64,000 bases of DNA from Piscicola geometra. Its lineage: Eukaryota; Annelida; Clitellata; Hirudinida; Piscicolidae. A model generated the notes under the pieces. The model searched no databases. It was given only the letters and a program-made list of their open reading frames with translations, and was not told where the DNA came from. Made by a program: the position numbers and the translations under genes. Below, one piece after another: positions 10,040 through 21,973 of the stretch. Numbering within the stretch: position 1 is the stretch's first letter; every line of letters begins with the position of its first letter. Location: NCBI GenBank assembly GCA_943735955.1, contig OX030960.1, positions 3,311,233 to 3,375,232 of the forward strand, in the 5' to 3' direction.

Positions 10040-12013
10040 TTTTGAAGACACCAGCTTAATCGCAATAAATCTTTAATTAATGATTTCAACAGTTACGAAT
10101 TCGATAAAAGTAAATAATAATTTTCAAACTTTTCAAATACCAGCAATTTATTCTAAAAATACTAAAACATCATCCAACAAACAATCAAGGTCCCATCTAT
10201 TGCTTGTTCTTTTAACGATTCTTCTCGTATATTCATACAAATATACATATGGGCCGAAATGAATGAAATGAATTGTGGGTGTGTGTGGTGACTGATGATA
10301 TGGCGTCAAATTAGATGCCGAGTTTAATGTAATTAGTAAATATGATTACATAATTATGATTACTTAAGTATTCATATCATTTCCTTTGCAGACATTCATT
10401 TACTTTTTTCGCATTTTTTACTGTATTTCTTTTTTATAGCTTTTCAACTTCGTTAAGTTGGCTCAAAACATTCCATTTTATTTTCTTACAATTATGTAAA
10501 GTTTAGTTTTCTTGAAACGTCTTTTTGTAGTGGGGAATTATTTTGAAGACAGCTTTGAGTAGACGCCCAATTTTTTTATGCTGTATATATTAAAGTCTAA
10601 AAATTTCCAAAATACAGGAGAACATTAACTGAATCATTATCTCAAGTAAAAATAAATTTTATCGCTTATTTCAATGTATCGTTATTTCTAAAATAATATA
10701 TTATTTGTAAAAAATCTTCTAAAACTTTATTAAAAAGTCAATTACATTTTTTAAAATACCATTTTGTTTATATCATTTTTAAGGAATTTTTAAACAGATA
10801 ACTGATATTTGTAGGCTAAAAGATTAATGAAAATGACGTAAGAGACAATGCACTTGGAGAATCTCTGACGCTTCACCCATTCATTACCCATGCATCACTA
10901 GCTACTGCCTTACTGAAAGACAATCTTCCATTTAAAAGAAAACGAAAGAAAATTCCATGGAAAGGATTTCAAATCAAAGACATGATCTTTAATCTTTGTA
11001 GCTTCATCCGATGCGCGTGTGTGAGAGTTTTTGAAATTATAAGAATTTCTCAAAACTAAATTGTTTATATTTTTATTAATATTTAAAAGACAGACTCTTA
11101 ATAATATTTTTCTTAAAATGTCTTTTTATTCGTCTTTATAACGACTAAAAAGTGACAACTATGGCAAATTCCTGCCTTCCAATTATCGTTTTGAGAGTTT
11201 ATCTCAGAACTTTTTAAACCATTACTCTAGAACATTACTCTATCTTTTCGCCGCTTTCCAATTAGCAGTGGAAATCTCAACGTCTGAAATCCAGTGTGTC
11301 TGGAGAATGCTAACGGCGACGACGACGACGAAGATGCAGTGAGACACTAAAGAACCAATCCACTAAAGGCCTCACCAAGACAAGCAGAAGAATACTCGGA
11401 ATGTATGATACAAAGATATAGGGTTAATAAAAACTAACCCTTATAAAGACAACATGGATGTTTTTAATTATAAGTAGTGACCTGAATATTTGATTACTCA
11501 AGATAGCAAAAGCTTAAGCCACGCACCACCCTGACATCGGTTTGCAATAGATATGGCCGGGTTTATGCCATCTATTCAAAGAACACTAATGTAGTTTGAT
11601 GATAAATGCATTTTTAATAATCGATTTATTAATATTTTTAGTTTTATTTAACAATCTTAACCCCAAAACTGTCTATTTTTGGACTATATAATCTATAGTA
11701 GAAAGCCGTAATATTGGATATATCCATTTGTGGGAATGTGTTTTGTGCTCCTCTAACATAAATGTCTGGAGTCTTTAACCAGCGCATGTCTTTTGATCTC
11801 TATGCAAGGAGCCCTCCAAGGGATGTATCTGCATGCATGCATGTAAGAATGCAATAAAAGAAGGTTGGCTTGTAATGATGGAGTTGAAAATCGATTTCAT
11901 AATTTAATATTTTAAATATACATTTTATCGGTCGTTTCCAGAATATGGTTTTTATGTGAGTCTTCTGAAACTGTTTATATATATATATATATAGAGAAAA
12001 AAATTAAATAGAT
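10040..12013. other. Intergenic, no gene recognised
   Basis: AT-rich DNA between the mucin-like gene start (minus) and the DNAAF6 stop codon (minus). It contains small GAC/ACG triplet runs near 11312-11330, and a TA dinucleotide run at about 11974-11993. One open frame of 60 codons at 10080 lacks any protein-like features. Confidence 0.4.
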
Positions 12014-13399
12014 TTAAAAGTTGAATTCGTCGAATTCTCTGATGAGCTGGAGGGTGACGGTGAGGCATTCTGTTTCCGAATTCCAGGCAGCTTTGGAGGC
12101 GCTTGGTAGGTTGGGATGTGGAAGAAACAGACCAAGTTTGCTGTTATAGTTGTTATATTCATTAATTTTAATATATATATATATTTTAATAAACATTACA
12201 AATTAAATTATTACAATATTAAATAATTATTATAGTAAAAAAATAAAATATGCTAGAATAAGTGATGTTTGCAAAAAACATATTATTTTTTCAATATACA
12301 AATAGTGTACTATTTGGAAGTCCTGCAGTCAAGGTAGGACTCCTTGACGTCCAGATCAATGTCAGAAAGTTTGGCGCAGGGTAGATGGATCTTGATCTGT
12401 AGGGAGAAAATTCGAAAATTCCAACTTTAAAATAATAATAAAAAATGTTTCCCACATTTATTGAAATTATTTTGTGCGTTGTCGTATATCATCAGGTAAT
12501 CATATAGAAGTGTAAGATTTTTAAAATGGAATAAACGTTTAAGAAGAAGAAAAAAAGAAGGCACAATCATGCTTTCGCAGCTGGATGTGGCACTGGTTTT
12601 GTTTCCCATCTGCAGAAACATGTCCTCTGCCGTCACAGCTTGCTTGTAAACCACTTCATACCTGCAGCAGTTGAATGCTTCAATTGCTAAAATAAACAAA
12701 ATGCGATGAACTGTGTTTAAAAAACTAAAATGGAACAAAATTATGATCTTTCACGTGTAGCGTAAACCAGAACTGGCTTCAATTGAGCTCAATTAAGAGT
12801 TTTTAATAAATAAACAATAATAAATGATTAAATCAAATGATACGAGACTAAAAAGATAAAACCTCCATCACTCACTTGGGCTCAGGTCTGAGATCATCAT
12901 CATCAATGAACTCTGCTCCCTGGTACACCTCTGACACGTCCCATATATCCTTCGTATCCTTCTTCACCGTCGTCAGCTTCGCCTTGCTCTTGTTTCCTTA
13001 TGCAGAATGTATGGGTGAGTGTATTCGAAAATGTATCATTTGATAGATTAATGATGGGGATTGAGTTATATTTAAAAGAATTTTAATGATGGAGATTGAG
13101 TAATATTTAAAAGGTTTTAATGGTTTCCGGATCCATCAAGTGGTTTTTCTACTTTCAGTTACCCGTAATTTTGTCTTTACTTGGTCCCAAATTGCCAGGG
13201 TTTAAAGAAAGGGTATTTTTTGGCTGGGTGTATAAAAATAGTTTAAAAAATTAGATCGGAGATAGATTAAAATGTATATTAATACATGCTAGAATAAAGT
13301 TTGAAAATAAACTCGTGTTTCATCTTCGCTGTCAGAGTCGTCATTAGGTGATCTGAGAAGTTCTGTAAGTGCCAGAATATCTGGTTGGTAAAGACTCAT
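12014..13399 (-). CDS. DNAAF6: Dynein axonemal assembly factor 6 (PIH1D3-like)
   Basis: Six small exons on the minus strand, none detectable as a long open frame: 13399-13313, 13223-13181, 12996-12876, 12661-12565, 12396-12311, 12140-12014. All phases agree, giving 186 aa (human 214). The N-terminal part is acidic (DDSDSEDE) and then carries the PGNLGP motif, matching GPGNIGP of human PIH1D3. Next come DIWDVSEVYQGAEF and PKYEVVYKQAVTAEDMFLQM, the conserved start of the PIH1_CS domain, then KIHLPCAKLSDIDLDVKE, YLDCRTSKYKLGLFLPHP and the C-terminal REFDEFNF. DNAAF6 acts with HSP90 and R2TP-like co-chaperones to pre-assemble outer and inner axonemal dynein arms in the cytoplasm of ciliated cells. 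The gene is head-to-head with the PLD3/4-like gene, 542 bp apart. Confidence 0.92.
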
Positions 13400-13941
13400 A
13401 ATGGATTGTGAAGAATTATTTTTAACAATTGATTGAAAAATTCTCGAGCTGATTTTCAAATATAGTGCTCAAAATACCATAGTAACAGCTTTACAGTCAC
13501 TTAGAAACCTCAACCTTTGAACTTGAATTTGCATTTAAAAATAATTGTTGATATGTAAATAATTAAATTTTACATTCTTAAGTTTCATTCATAATTATTT
13601 TGTATTCAAATCTTATAAATAAAAACTTTTATAATTATAGATATTATGAGCTTTTTTGTGATTAGTTAAACAATTGGTTTTTAATAATTTTGCAAGTATT
13701 TTTATAATAAAAATGGTAGGTCTAGTTGCAAGTTCGTCTTGGGTGAGTTCAAAGTATTTATTTTTTATTTAATGTAAAAAAATGGTAAAGTAAATAAAAT
13801 CATACGATTCTATGCTCAAAGTTTAAGCCTTAAACTTTGTATTAAAAAGCTTTTTCATTTTTCTGCATTAAAGCTTAATGCTCAAACATTTAAAGATAAC
13901 TGCCAGAAAATTAAATCAAATAGACTGAAAAGCTGAACAAG
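13400..13941. promoter_or_regulatory. Putative bidirectional promoter region, DNAAF6 / PLD3-4-like
   Basis: The two start codons diverge across this 542-bp AT-rich interval, so both promoters should lie in it or in untranslated leaders within it. I see no strong TATA box or an RFX X-box that I would defend. The call rests on gene orientation only. Confidence 0.4.
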
Positions 13942-16528
13942 ATGGGTGCTGCTGCATACGAGCTGAACCACAGCGTTGAATACCCTTATCTGGGGTACGA
14001 CACTAAGTTCTGCTCCAAGGTGGCGTACATCTCAGTGGCCTTGATAATCATCCTGGTGGCAGCACTGGTCCTCGCGCCCATCCTCATCAACTACTCGCAC
14101 TACATCGACTGTGGAGCCTCTCTGAAGGAAAGCGATTACGTCCATGAAGACTGCAGGTGCTTTGGATCTTGAAAATAAATAAAAAATACAATTCGTTTTA
14201 TAATAATACTTTTTTTGAATTTTAAAAGGAATATAAATAAATAAAATACAAAAACAGTTTTACTCTGCTGGAGAGTGTTCCAGAAAACCTCACTTTTCCA
14301 GCATCTGAAGGAGTACAGCCTTCAATCTATAGTGTACGTCATTTCTGAATTGAAATCCTTCACAATTATTTATCCATTCAAAAGTAAATATTCACCAAAT
14401 GTTTTTATTAATAAAACTAAATAATATATACAATCCAATAAATTGATCATTGCAAACTACAATGCATTTTTATTGAAGCACCAACCAACTTTATTGTGTC
14501 ATCATCAACCATCACCATCACCATGGCGATCACAGGCATGGCTGGAGATGGTGAGGGGTGCAAAGAAGAGCATCGACATAATTTCCTTTTATTGGACGAT
14601 GAGAGGCGTTGATGTGGTGGAAGATCCGTCTGCTGCGCAGGTGGGCTGGGAGATGGGGGTGAATTATTGGGAGGTGCATGGGTTCGGCGGGTATTGGGTC
14701 ATGGGTAGATGGATTGGTGTGGTGTGGTAAAGGGTTAGTATTTATACAATTTACTTTTAAAAATTCCATCTTTTTTTCAAAAACAATCCATCATTCAACA
14801 TCACCACTGGTATCCCTTCACCCCCAATATCACTCCACCACTTTTCCAGGGGGAAACCATCTTCAATGAACTGCTCCAGGCGCTCCAGAGGGGTGTAAGC
14901 GTGACCATAGTAATCAATCGAGATAAGTTTCCTACATCGAATGACACTGATATCTTGCAGAGAGCAGGTTTGAGGACTTTCCATAAATACATGTTTTTCT
15001 GTACTTTTTTTCCAGTATTCAATTTTTTTATAAAAATCTATTTCCACTCAACCATTTTTTCATTTTTTTACACTGTTTCTTCATCATCATCTTGCATTCA
15101 TAATGAATTTCATTCATAACCAAATTTTTGAAATAACTTGTTACCCGTAATTCAACCATACTACCATCCACCCCACAATGCCCTTCACCCACCCTCACAC
15201 CTGCCTCACAACCACCAATGCACAGGGGCTCAAGTACTCTACTTGAACGTCAGCAAGCTCTTATCCGCTGGTATCCTACACACCAAGATGTGGATGGTGG
15301 ATAGCCAGGTGGTGTTCGTGGGCAGTGCTAACATGGATTGGAGGGCCCTTACGCAGGTGCTTGTGTGGGTGGGTGGAGAAGGGTGGGTGAAGTTGTGAAA
15401 AGGGGGTGACAATGTTGGTTGAAAATTGCATTTTAGAAGGGGTGTTTGCTGGGGGGTTGGTTGAAGGAACTGCCTAGGAGTTTCAGCATATATAATGACA
15501 AAAAGTTTCACCAGCTTAGTAGATATTGCCACGAACTCACTCATCCATCACTACCACCCCCTTTTCTTCCTCTCCACACACAAGCACCCTCCCTCCCACA
15601 CGCCCGCAGAATCTAGAAACAGGAGTACTGGTCAAGTCGTGCAGTTTGTTCGCCCACGACGCGGCGAAGGTGGTCGACACGTACAAGTACCTGGCCAGCC
15701 TGCCCTCCCTGCCCCACCAGTGGCCCTGTCGCCTCAAGACCAACCACAACCTCAAAAACCCCCTTCTGCTCAGTGTCAATGGCGTGCCCTCTAGCGTTGT
15801 TCTCGCCGTTAGTTTTTTGTGTGGTTTTCTGCTCCTTTGTGTGTTGTCATTGTTGGTGTTGTTGTTGGAGTTGGCGGTTGTTTATTTATTAAGGGGGGAG
15901 GGTTATAATTTTAAATCTATGGATTCAGGTTTTAGACGATGATGATGATGATGACGAAGATGATGATGATGATGATGACGACGACGACGATGATGATGAC
16001 GATGGAAATGATAATAATGCCGACGACGATGATAATATCCACCCTTCCCAAAAAAGCACACATCCACTCCATCTCCACCTCGACCATCGAACCATCAGAG
16101 TTCCCCAAGCGCCTTCACTCCACCACACCGCTCCAACGACCTGTCTTCCCTTCTGCACGTGATCGACAAGGCACGTGAATTCGTCTACGTCTCGGTCATG
16201 GACTATGCCGTATCTAGCCTCTATACCCGTCCTAATAGGTGGGGGGGGGGTTAGTGAGGGTGATAAGAGGATGAGGGAGGGTGAGGGTGGGTGAGGAGGT
16301 TGAAAAAGAAGAGGCTAAAAGTACAAAGAAATGTATTTATTAGAATCGTCGATTATGCAAATGATGACAAGAGTGCTATTGATTGCTTCTACAGTTTCTG
16401 GCCAGACATCGACAATGCACTAAGGAGGGCAGCCTTTGACAGGAAAGTCGAGGTGTGTGTGTGTGCGTGTGTGTGAATTTGTGTGTGTGTGTGTGTGTGT
16501 TTTGTGTGTGTGTGTTTTTGTGTGTGTG

Positions 16529-16568
<40 letters not shown>

Positions 16569-17589
16569 GGTTGTAGATCAACCTTCGTTCGTTTTTGTTA
16601 GTATTTGGTGCTTCATCATATCACGATCATCCTTTAAACCATACTTGAAACTATTCATCCACCCATCTCTCCATCCACTCATCCCATCCACTCCTCCTCA
16701 AGGTTCGACTATTGACCAGCCTCTGGGTGAACACCAAATCCTCCATGATCAACTTCATGAGATCGTTATCAGCACTCAACAGCACATGGAAAGGCGTATC
16801 TATAACCACGGTTGGTTATTATTATTTTTTCAGTTTGTTTTGTTTTTTATTGCTATTACTTTAGTTTTTAGTTATTTAAAAAAAAATACTTCTATCATCC
16901 CGTATCACCACTATCATTATCATAACCATACTACTATCATCATCCCGTATCACCAACATCATTATCATAACCAAACTACTACTATTACCACCACCACCAC
17001 AGAAATTGTTCTGCGTGCCTGCATACAGTGAATCGCAGTCATCCATCCCTTACTCCAGGGTCAACCACCAGAAGATCATGGTCACCGAGCAGGCTGCCTA
17101 CCTCAGTAAAGGGGGGGATAGGAGAAGTGGTCAATGTGGGGGGGAGAAGGGGGAGATTGTGAAAAAAAGACGAGAGAGAGATTGTGGATAGAGAGGGAGG
17201 AAAATGTTAGACTAAAGAAGATACATTTAAGTTGAAGTTAGATTAAAGATGTTGCGTCGAGTATTTAGGAAAAGAGGAATAATATGATATTTTCGGTGTT
17301 TGAAGCCACGACACACTGCACCACAGCGACTTCCAACTGGTCCGAGGACTACTTCAGAGACACCGCAGGCGTCAGCGTCCTCATCAACCAAACCTCTTCC
17401 TCTCAAGCATCCCTTTCCCAACCATCACCATCGCCAGCCACGCCCATCCCTCCCGTTCAACAGGCGAACATAAGGCTCCAGATGCTGCAGATGTTCCAAC
17501 GACACTGGTTCTCTCCGTACACCATTGATATCTCGTTGTACGACCCGTCGCGTGCCTATGAGCTTTGTAACAGCACAAGGAGAAATTAA
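13942..17589 (+). CDS. PLD3/4: Phospholipase D3/D4-like endolysosomal 5' exonuclease
   Basis: Eleven exons: 13942-14156, 14258-14333, 14536-14640, 14850-14967, 15226-15356, 15610-15807, 16099-16238, 16395-16452, 16703-16810, 17003-17105, 17327-17589. All junctions keep frame, giving 504 aa (human PLD3 490). A short cytoplasmic N-terminus is followed by one helix at about 28-50 (type II anchor). Conserved blocks include TLLESVPENLTFP, SIDIISFYWTM, the first HKD box HTKMWMVD (His190, Lys192, Asp197) with SANMDWRALTQ, YVSVMDY, FWPDIDNALRRAAF, and the second box NHQKIMVTE (His405, Lys407, Glu412) with TSNWSEDYF. The Asp-to-Glu change in box 2 is normal for PLD3/PLD4. Family members are single-stranded nucleic acid 5' exonucleases of the lysosome that limit nucleic-acid sensing. 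Many introns have G-rich starts and C-rich ends (see findings). Exon 7 could begin earlier, at CACACATCC, in the same frame. Confidence 0.93.
15936..16020 (+). repeat. GAT/GAC repeat in PLD3/4-like intron 6
   Basis: About 28 GAT-type triplets with GAC variants sit inside the intron between exons 6 and 7. One frame would read poly-Asp, but that frame does not match the conserved downstream sequence (SNDLSSLLHVIDKAREF), so the repeat is intronic. Confidence 0.8.
16453..16567 (+). repeat. GT repeat starting at the donor of PLD3/4-like intron 8
   Basis: The exon ends AAAGTCGAG and the intron runs directly into GTGTGTGTGTGCGTGTG and further imperfect GT repeats for about 115 bases. The donor dinucleotide is itself part of the microsatellite. 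Confidence 0.85.
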
Positions 17590-19199
17590 ATATTCACGCA
17601 TCTATCAAAGGGGATTATCGCGTTGATATTCTGGTAATATGTTTTGTTAATGTGTTGGTTTATTACAATTTTATTATTTTCTTTTATTCATTTAATGGGA
17701 AACGTTTTATAGCGCGTATTTATATGTTAAAGGCTCAAAAGTGAATCTGTTGAGAAGAATTTTTAAGTATAAACTATATCGTTTTGATGAGACATTCTGT
17801 GTACAGCTCGATGTAATCGTATTACCATGTCTGCTTGTGTAATGTCATTCGTGCTTGTGTATGTGTGTTTAATTGTATGTTTATATTCGTGTGTCTTTTA
17901 AAGAGTGTGTGTGTGTGTGTTTGTCTATATGTCTTCTTCTTTGTGTTTTTTCATGTCTCTTTGTGTATGTCTGTGTGTGTTTTTAGTTATTTGTATGTAT
18001 GTTCAAGGGTGTTATGGTCAGCGCAACAGTATTCCAAGCCACTCATGCAGCACCTTCTTACACGCACCAGAGAATCTGCGCTTTCAAGTATTCAACTTGC
18101 CGATATATATTGAAAGCTTTCAAAGATGTTCAAAGCTTTAAACTACTGCCAGCCTTTCGAGCCTTTATTATTATTTCTATTAAAGTTAATCATATTACTA
18201 TTACTATTATCATAACTCTTACTTTTGCAAACTGTTAGCCAATCTCCACCACCCTGCAAACTCCCCATCACCACTGCCTTCTGGCCAGAAGCTCAGGTTA
18301 CACAGTGATTACACCAAAGCAATTCTCATATTCGACCAAGTAACAGCTGCCAAACAAATTTATACAAATGTAGCTCAACTATTTTTTTTTGCTTCTAAAA
18401 ACGCTTTTCATATTCACTCATATTCACTTTTATTGCATTTTTCAAATTAAGATTTAGACATTTTTTGTGGTTATTTATTCAAAAATATAAATTTGACAAG
18501 CATATAAACGACAGAAAATTGATTCATAGCAGTATTCATATTATTCCACCATTACCATACCACACTGCCTTTGCATGTAACCCTTAACTACTCCACAATC
18601 TGATGCATTTTAATGTCTTTTTGCTTTAAAAATATATACACATTGTATTTATATAATACCTGTGAAGTGTGCTAAATTAGCATTTATCAACATTTCAATC
18701 AAAATATTCTGGAACAGTGTATGAAAGTTTGGAAATGAGATTTTTCTATGTTCATAAATATCTGTACAACATATAGAATCTAGATTGTAGATGGACACTG
18801 AAATGGTTTGACATTTGTAGGTGAATATACCTAATGGGGAAATGGTAGTCAAAAGGGATTCTCAAATACATAAAGGAATATTTCATGGGACAAAAATCTA
18901 AATAGTACAACAGCTATTTAAAATATATAAAAAATGAAATAAATGTTCTTTTAACTTTTAAGTTCAATGACAAAAGATTTGTTAATTTTTATGTTAATAT
19001 AAATTTTTAACAGGCACCAGGAAATTTACAATTTTAGCTACAATTTATAATCTGCAATAACCAACTGTAACAAGATTTGAATAAGCCAAAAATCCATAAA
19101 CGAAACCAAAGATTATCAATTTAAAAAAGAAGTCTTGTATGATCAAAAATGGAAAAATGGAAATACAATTTCAGGTGACATAAACTTTCTTCCATCCCT
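17590..19199. other. Intergenic between two 3' ends
   Basis: Lies between the PLD3/4-like stop codon (+) and the tetraspanin-like stop codon (-). It contains an imperfect TG-rich tract at about 17835-18000 and CATTA/CATC-rich patches near 18190-18270. No exon recognised. Confidence 0.4.
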
Positions 19200-20692
19200 T
19201 CAAGAGCTGGTTCTTCGCGAGTAGCAGCCGATGAAGGTACACACACCAGCGATGAACACTCCAACTCCCAGCATCAGCGCCAAAGCGTCTCCCCCGTCCA
19301 AGGCATCCACTCCAACCACCATCAAAGTGAAAATAAGCAAGAAGTAAGACGTAAACGAAGCGAACATATTGAATCTGGACACTACGTAAGGGATGACTGG
19401 CACGTAGAAAAAACATCTGTTATTTCTTTAAAGTTATTTTTACATATTTTCAAATTAAACGTAAAGCTTTAATTAACTACTATTTATAGAAAAAGCTTTC
19501 ACGTTAAAAATCGTAAGTCATCTTTACGGCCCCCTTCTGTAGCCGCTCTGAACAATATGGCCTGTTTAAAGATAAGTTTCTTCCTTTCCAATGCAGAATA
19601 ACCTTTCCTGGGACTCAAAAACATGAAGACTGTCAGGCCCAGACAAAATCCTTTGTGGAAAAAACAATAATTTTCATTAAATCAGATTTTTAAAGATAAT
19701 TAAAACGTATTAAATATGGATTTATTGTATAAAAAGAAAATAATAACCATGAGTAACCCAACAGGCGATCAATAGACATCCATTGGTGTAGAAGTACATT
19801 CCGTACCAGTACTTCATCACGTCCAAACAGCCTTTCGGATAGGGCATCAGTTTGTAGGAGTACTGTCGAGTGGTTTCAAGATGTCTTTAAAAAAACTCAT
19901 TTAAAAAAAAGATTCTTAGATACTTTCTTCAACACTTGAAAGTATGAATCGTACATACTATGATATTAATTTCCGTTCAAGCAATCGAGCTCACTGAATA
20001 GTGTATTTGGTAGATGCAGGTTTCGTTTCTCGCTTGAGCAGCTATCAAGTTGCAGCAACTCTCCGGAATAGAAACTTCATCAGATCCTGCCCTGTCATTC
20101 CAGTCGATCATCAACCACTCCGTGTAGTTGGCGTTGCCGCAGCACCAAAAGTTGCTCTGCACCCAGTCAATCGATTCGGCAACACGACTTTCGTTTCTGT
20201 ATTTTGAAACCAAGTCGTAAAAACCGTCCTGTGAAATGGTTTTGATACATTCATGTTTGAGGCATTCAAATAATATTGCATATTTTAAAAGTATACATTA
20301 ACAAATCTCACGTCGAACATGAACTCCATGGTGTTGTAGCAGTAGTACTGCATGAAGGAGCCCTCGAGCATGAGCAGCAAGAGACTGCAATCCCAGATCA
20401 GGTATCCAAGCAAGGCAGGCCTCACCGCTTCTCTGTATTGGGGAAGTTCTTCCACCAAATACAACACCGCACCCAACGCCTGTACAAATACTATCATGAC
20501 ACTGTATGCGAAAAGATAACTGCCGAAATCAAGGCCTTCAAGATCAGGAAATAAAACACCAAAGTCGCTGTAGTAGAAGTCAGCTGTGAGGTTCAGAATG
20601 GCCATTCCAGTGCCGAAGAGAACGATGAGAAGTTTGAAAGTGACGATGACGATTGAATGACCTTCTTCCTGGTTTTCTAGAACATCCAACAT
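19200..20692 (-). CDS. Tetraspanin-like protein with an extra C-terminal two-helix exon
   Basis: Five exons on the minus strand: 20692-20312, 20228-19995, 19862-19748, 19650-19528, 19396-19200. All phases agree, giving 349 aa. Exon 1 encodes three hydrophobic helices (near residues 13-35, 58-80, 92-112). Exon 2 encodes a large extracellular loop with the tetraspanin CCG motif (NFWCCGNANY, residues 156-158), a later CC pair (ESCCNL) and further Cys; exon 3 adds KGCLDVMKYWYG before helix 4, which ends GLTVFMFLSPRK in exon 4. Tetraspanins organise membrane microdomains and partner proteins. The last exon is unusual: it adds two more helices, FTSYFLLIFTLMVVGVDAL and ALMLGVGVFIAGVCTFIGC, that resemble tetraspanin helices 1 and 2. 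A stop codon in unspliced exon 4 (after KDDLRFLT) would instead give a normal four-helix protein. Confidence 0.8.
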
Positions 20693-21153
20693 CTTGCCTG
20701 GTCACTCAAAATTTAGTTACTTAATTTATCTTTTTATAATAACTTTTCAATCAGTTTGGAAAAATAATTGAAATTTAAACGTTTAATGTTTTTTTATAAA
20801 TGTAATCGTGAGACGAAACGTTAATAAAATTGACTTTCATTTTAACTCTTTGAAGCATTGAAACGTCGTCATTGACAATTACTTGATATTATTTATTTAA
20901 ATTTTTTAAAAATGTATTAAAATAAAATGATATATTTGAAATTTATGCTGATAAGAAATTTGATAAGCATGAAAATAAGAAAAACTAAAAAATATCACAT
21001 TACTAGTTTTCGTTTTGACATCATTAAAATACCAACAAACATAAACAACATTTTTAGATCTCATTAAAATTGTTAAAGTTAAAAAGTTTTCATGTATTCT
21101 TCAAAATAATTTTATAAAATATTTTTATTTTCTTGAAATAAAAAAACAATTTA
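20693..21153. promoter_or_regulatory. Divergent intergenic region, tetraspanin-like / germ cell-less
   Basis: This 461-bp AT-rich interval separates two divergent start codons, so it should carry promoters or leaders for both. No specific element is recognised. Confidence 0.4.
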
Positions 21154-21913
21154 ATGGGAAATATTGTGGTAGAAAGTAAAAGATCTAAGAGGAAGTTGGA
21201 AGAAGAAGAAAGAGAAGACGGTCCTTTGACAAAAAGGTTTATTGAATAGAAATAAATAAATAAAAGATTTTTATTATTTAAAATTAAAGTTCGAAAATTG
21301 ATGAAATGGTCAATCTAAACATTTTCTTAATTTCAGAATAAAACTCACAAACTCCAATGACTACATATACAAAACGCTATTTTGCGACGGTGAAAACAGT
21401 GACGTCTGTTTGGAAGCATTCAACAAACGCTGGAATCTGCACAAAAACTTCCTCTCGAAGGTTGCGTGTTTATGTAATCGGAAAAAAACAAACAAATAAC
21501 TCTCAATTTATCTTGAAACAAACCTGTCCGGATTGATACACACTTACAAACATTCAATCTTGTGGTATATCAAACAAATGTATTTCTCAAATGCATTCAT
21601 TCTCGAAGCAATGCATCGATGTCGCACTCAGATAGACTACTTCAAGAACATGTTCAAGGATTCCTGGCAGGAGTCCAAGCTGAACGTCATCCAACTCCAC
21701 TTCACCGACAACCTCATCAACCGACAAGGTTGCTGCCATATATGCGTATTTACATGTGATAATATAAGTTAGAAATAGTATATTTACATTAGTCGTTAGT
21801 AATATAATTTTATGATTTTTGAAAACAAAAATAGCTCCCAAAATATATATAATCTTCATCCTCAGCATCATCATTCTCATCATCATCATCCTCATCCTCC
21901 TTCCCCTCATCCC

Positions 21914-21973
<60 letters not shown>

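Noticed and set aside
15936..16158. Poly-Asp, poly-Met or poly-Ser coding stretch in the PLD3/4-like gene
   Set aside because: Only the frame starting after the AG at 16098 (or 16054) matches the family, and it is closed inside the GAT repeat.
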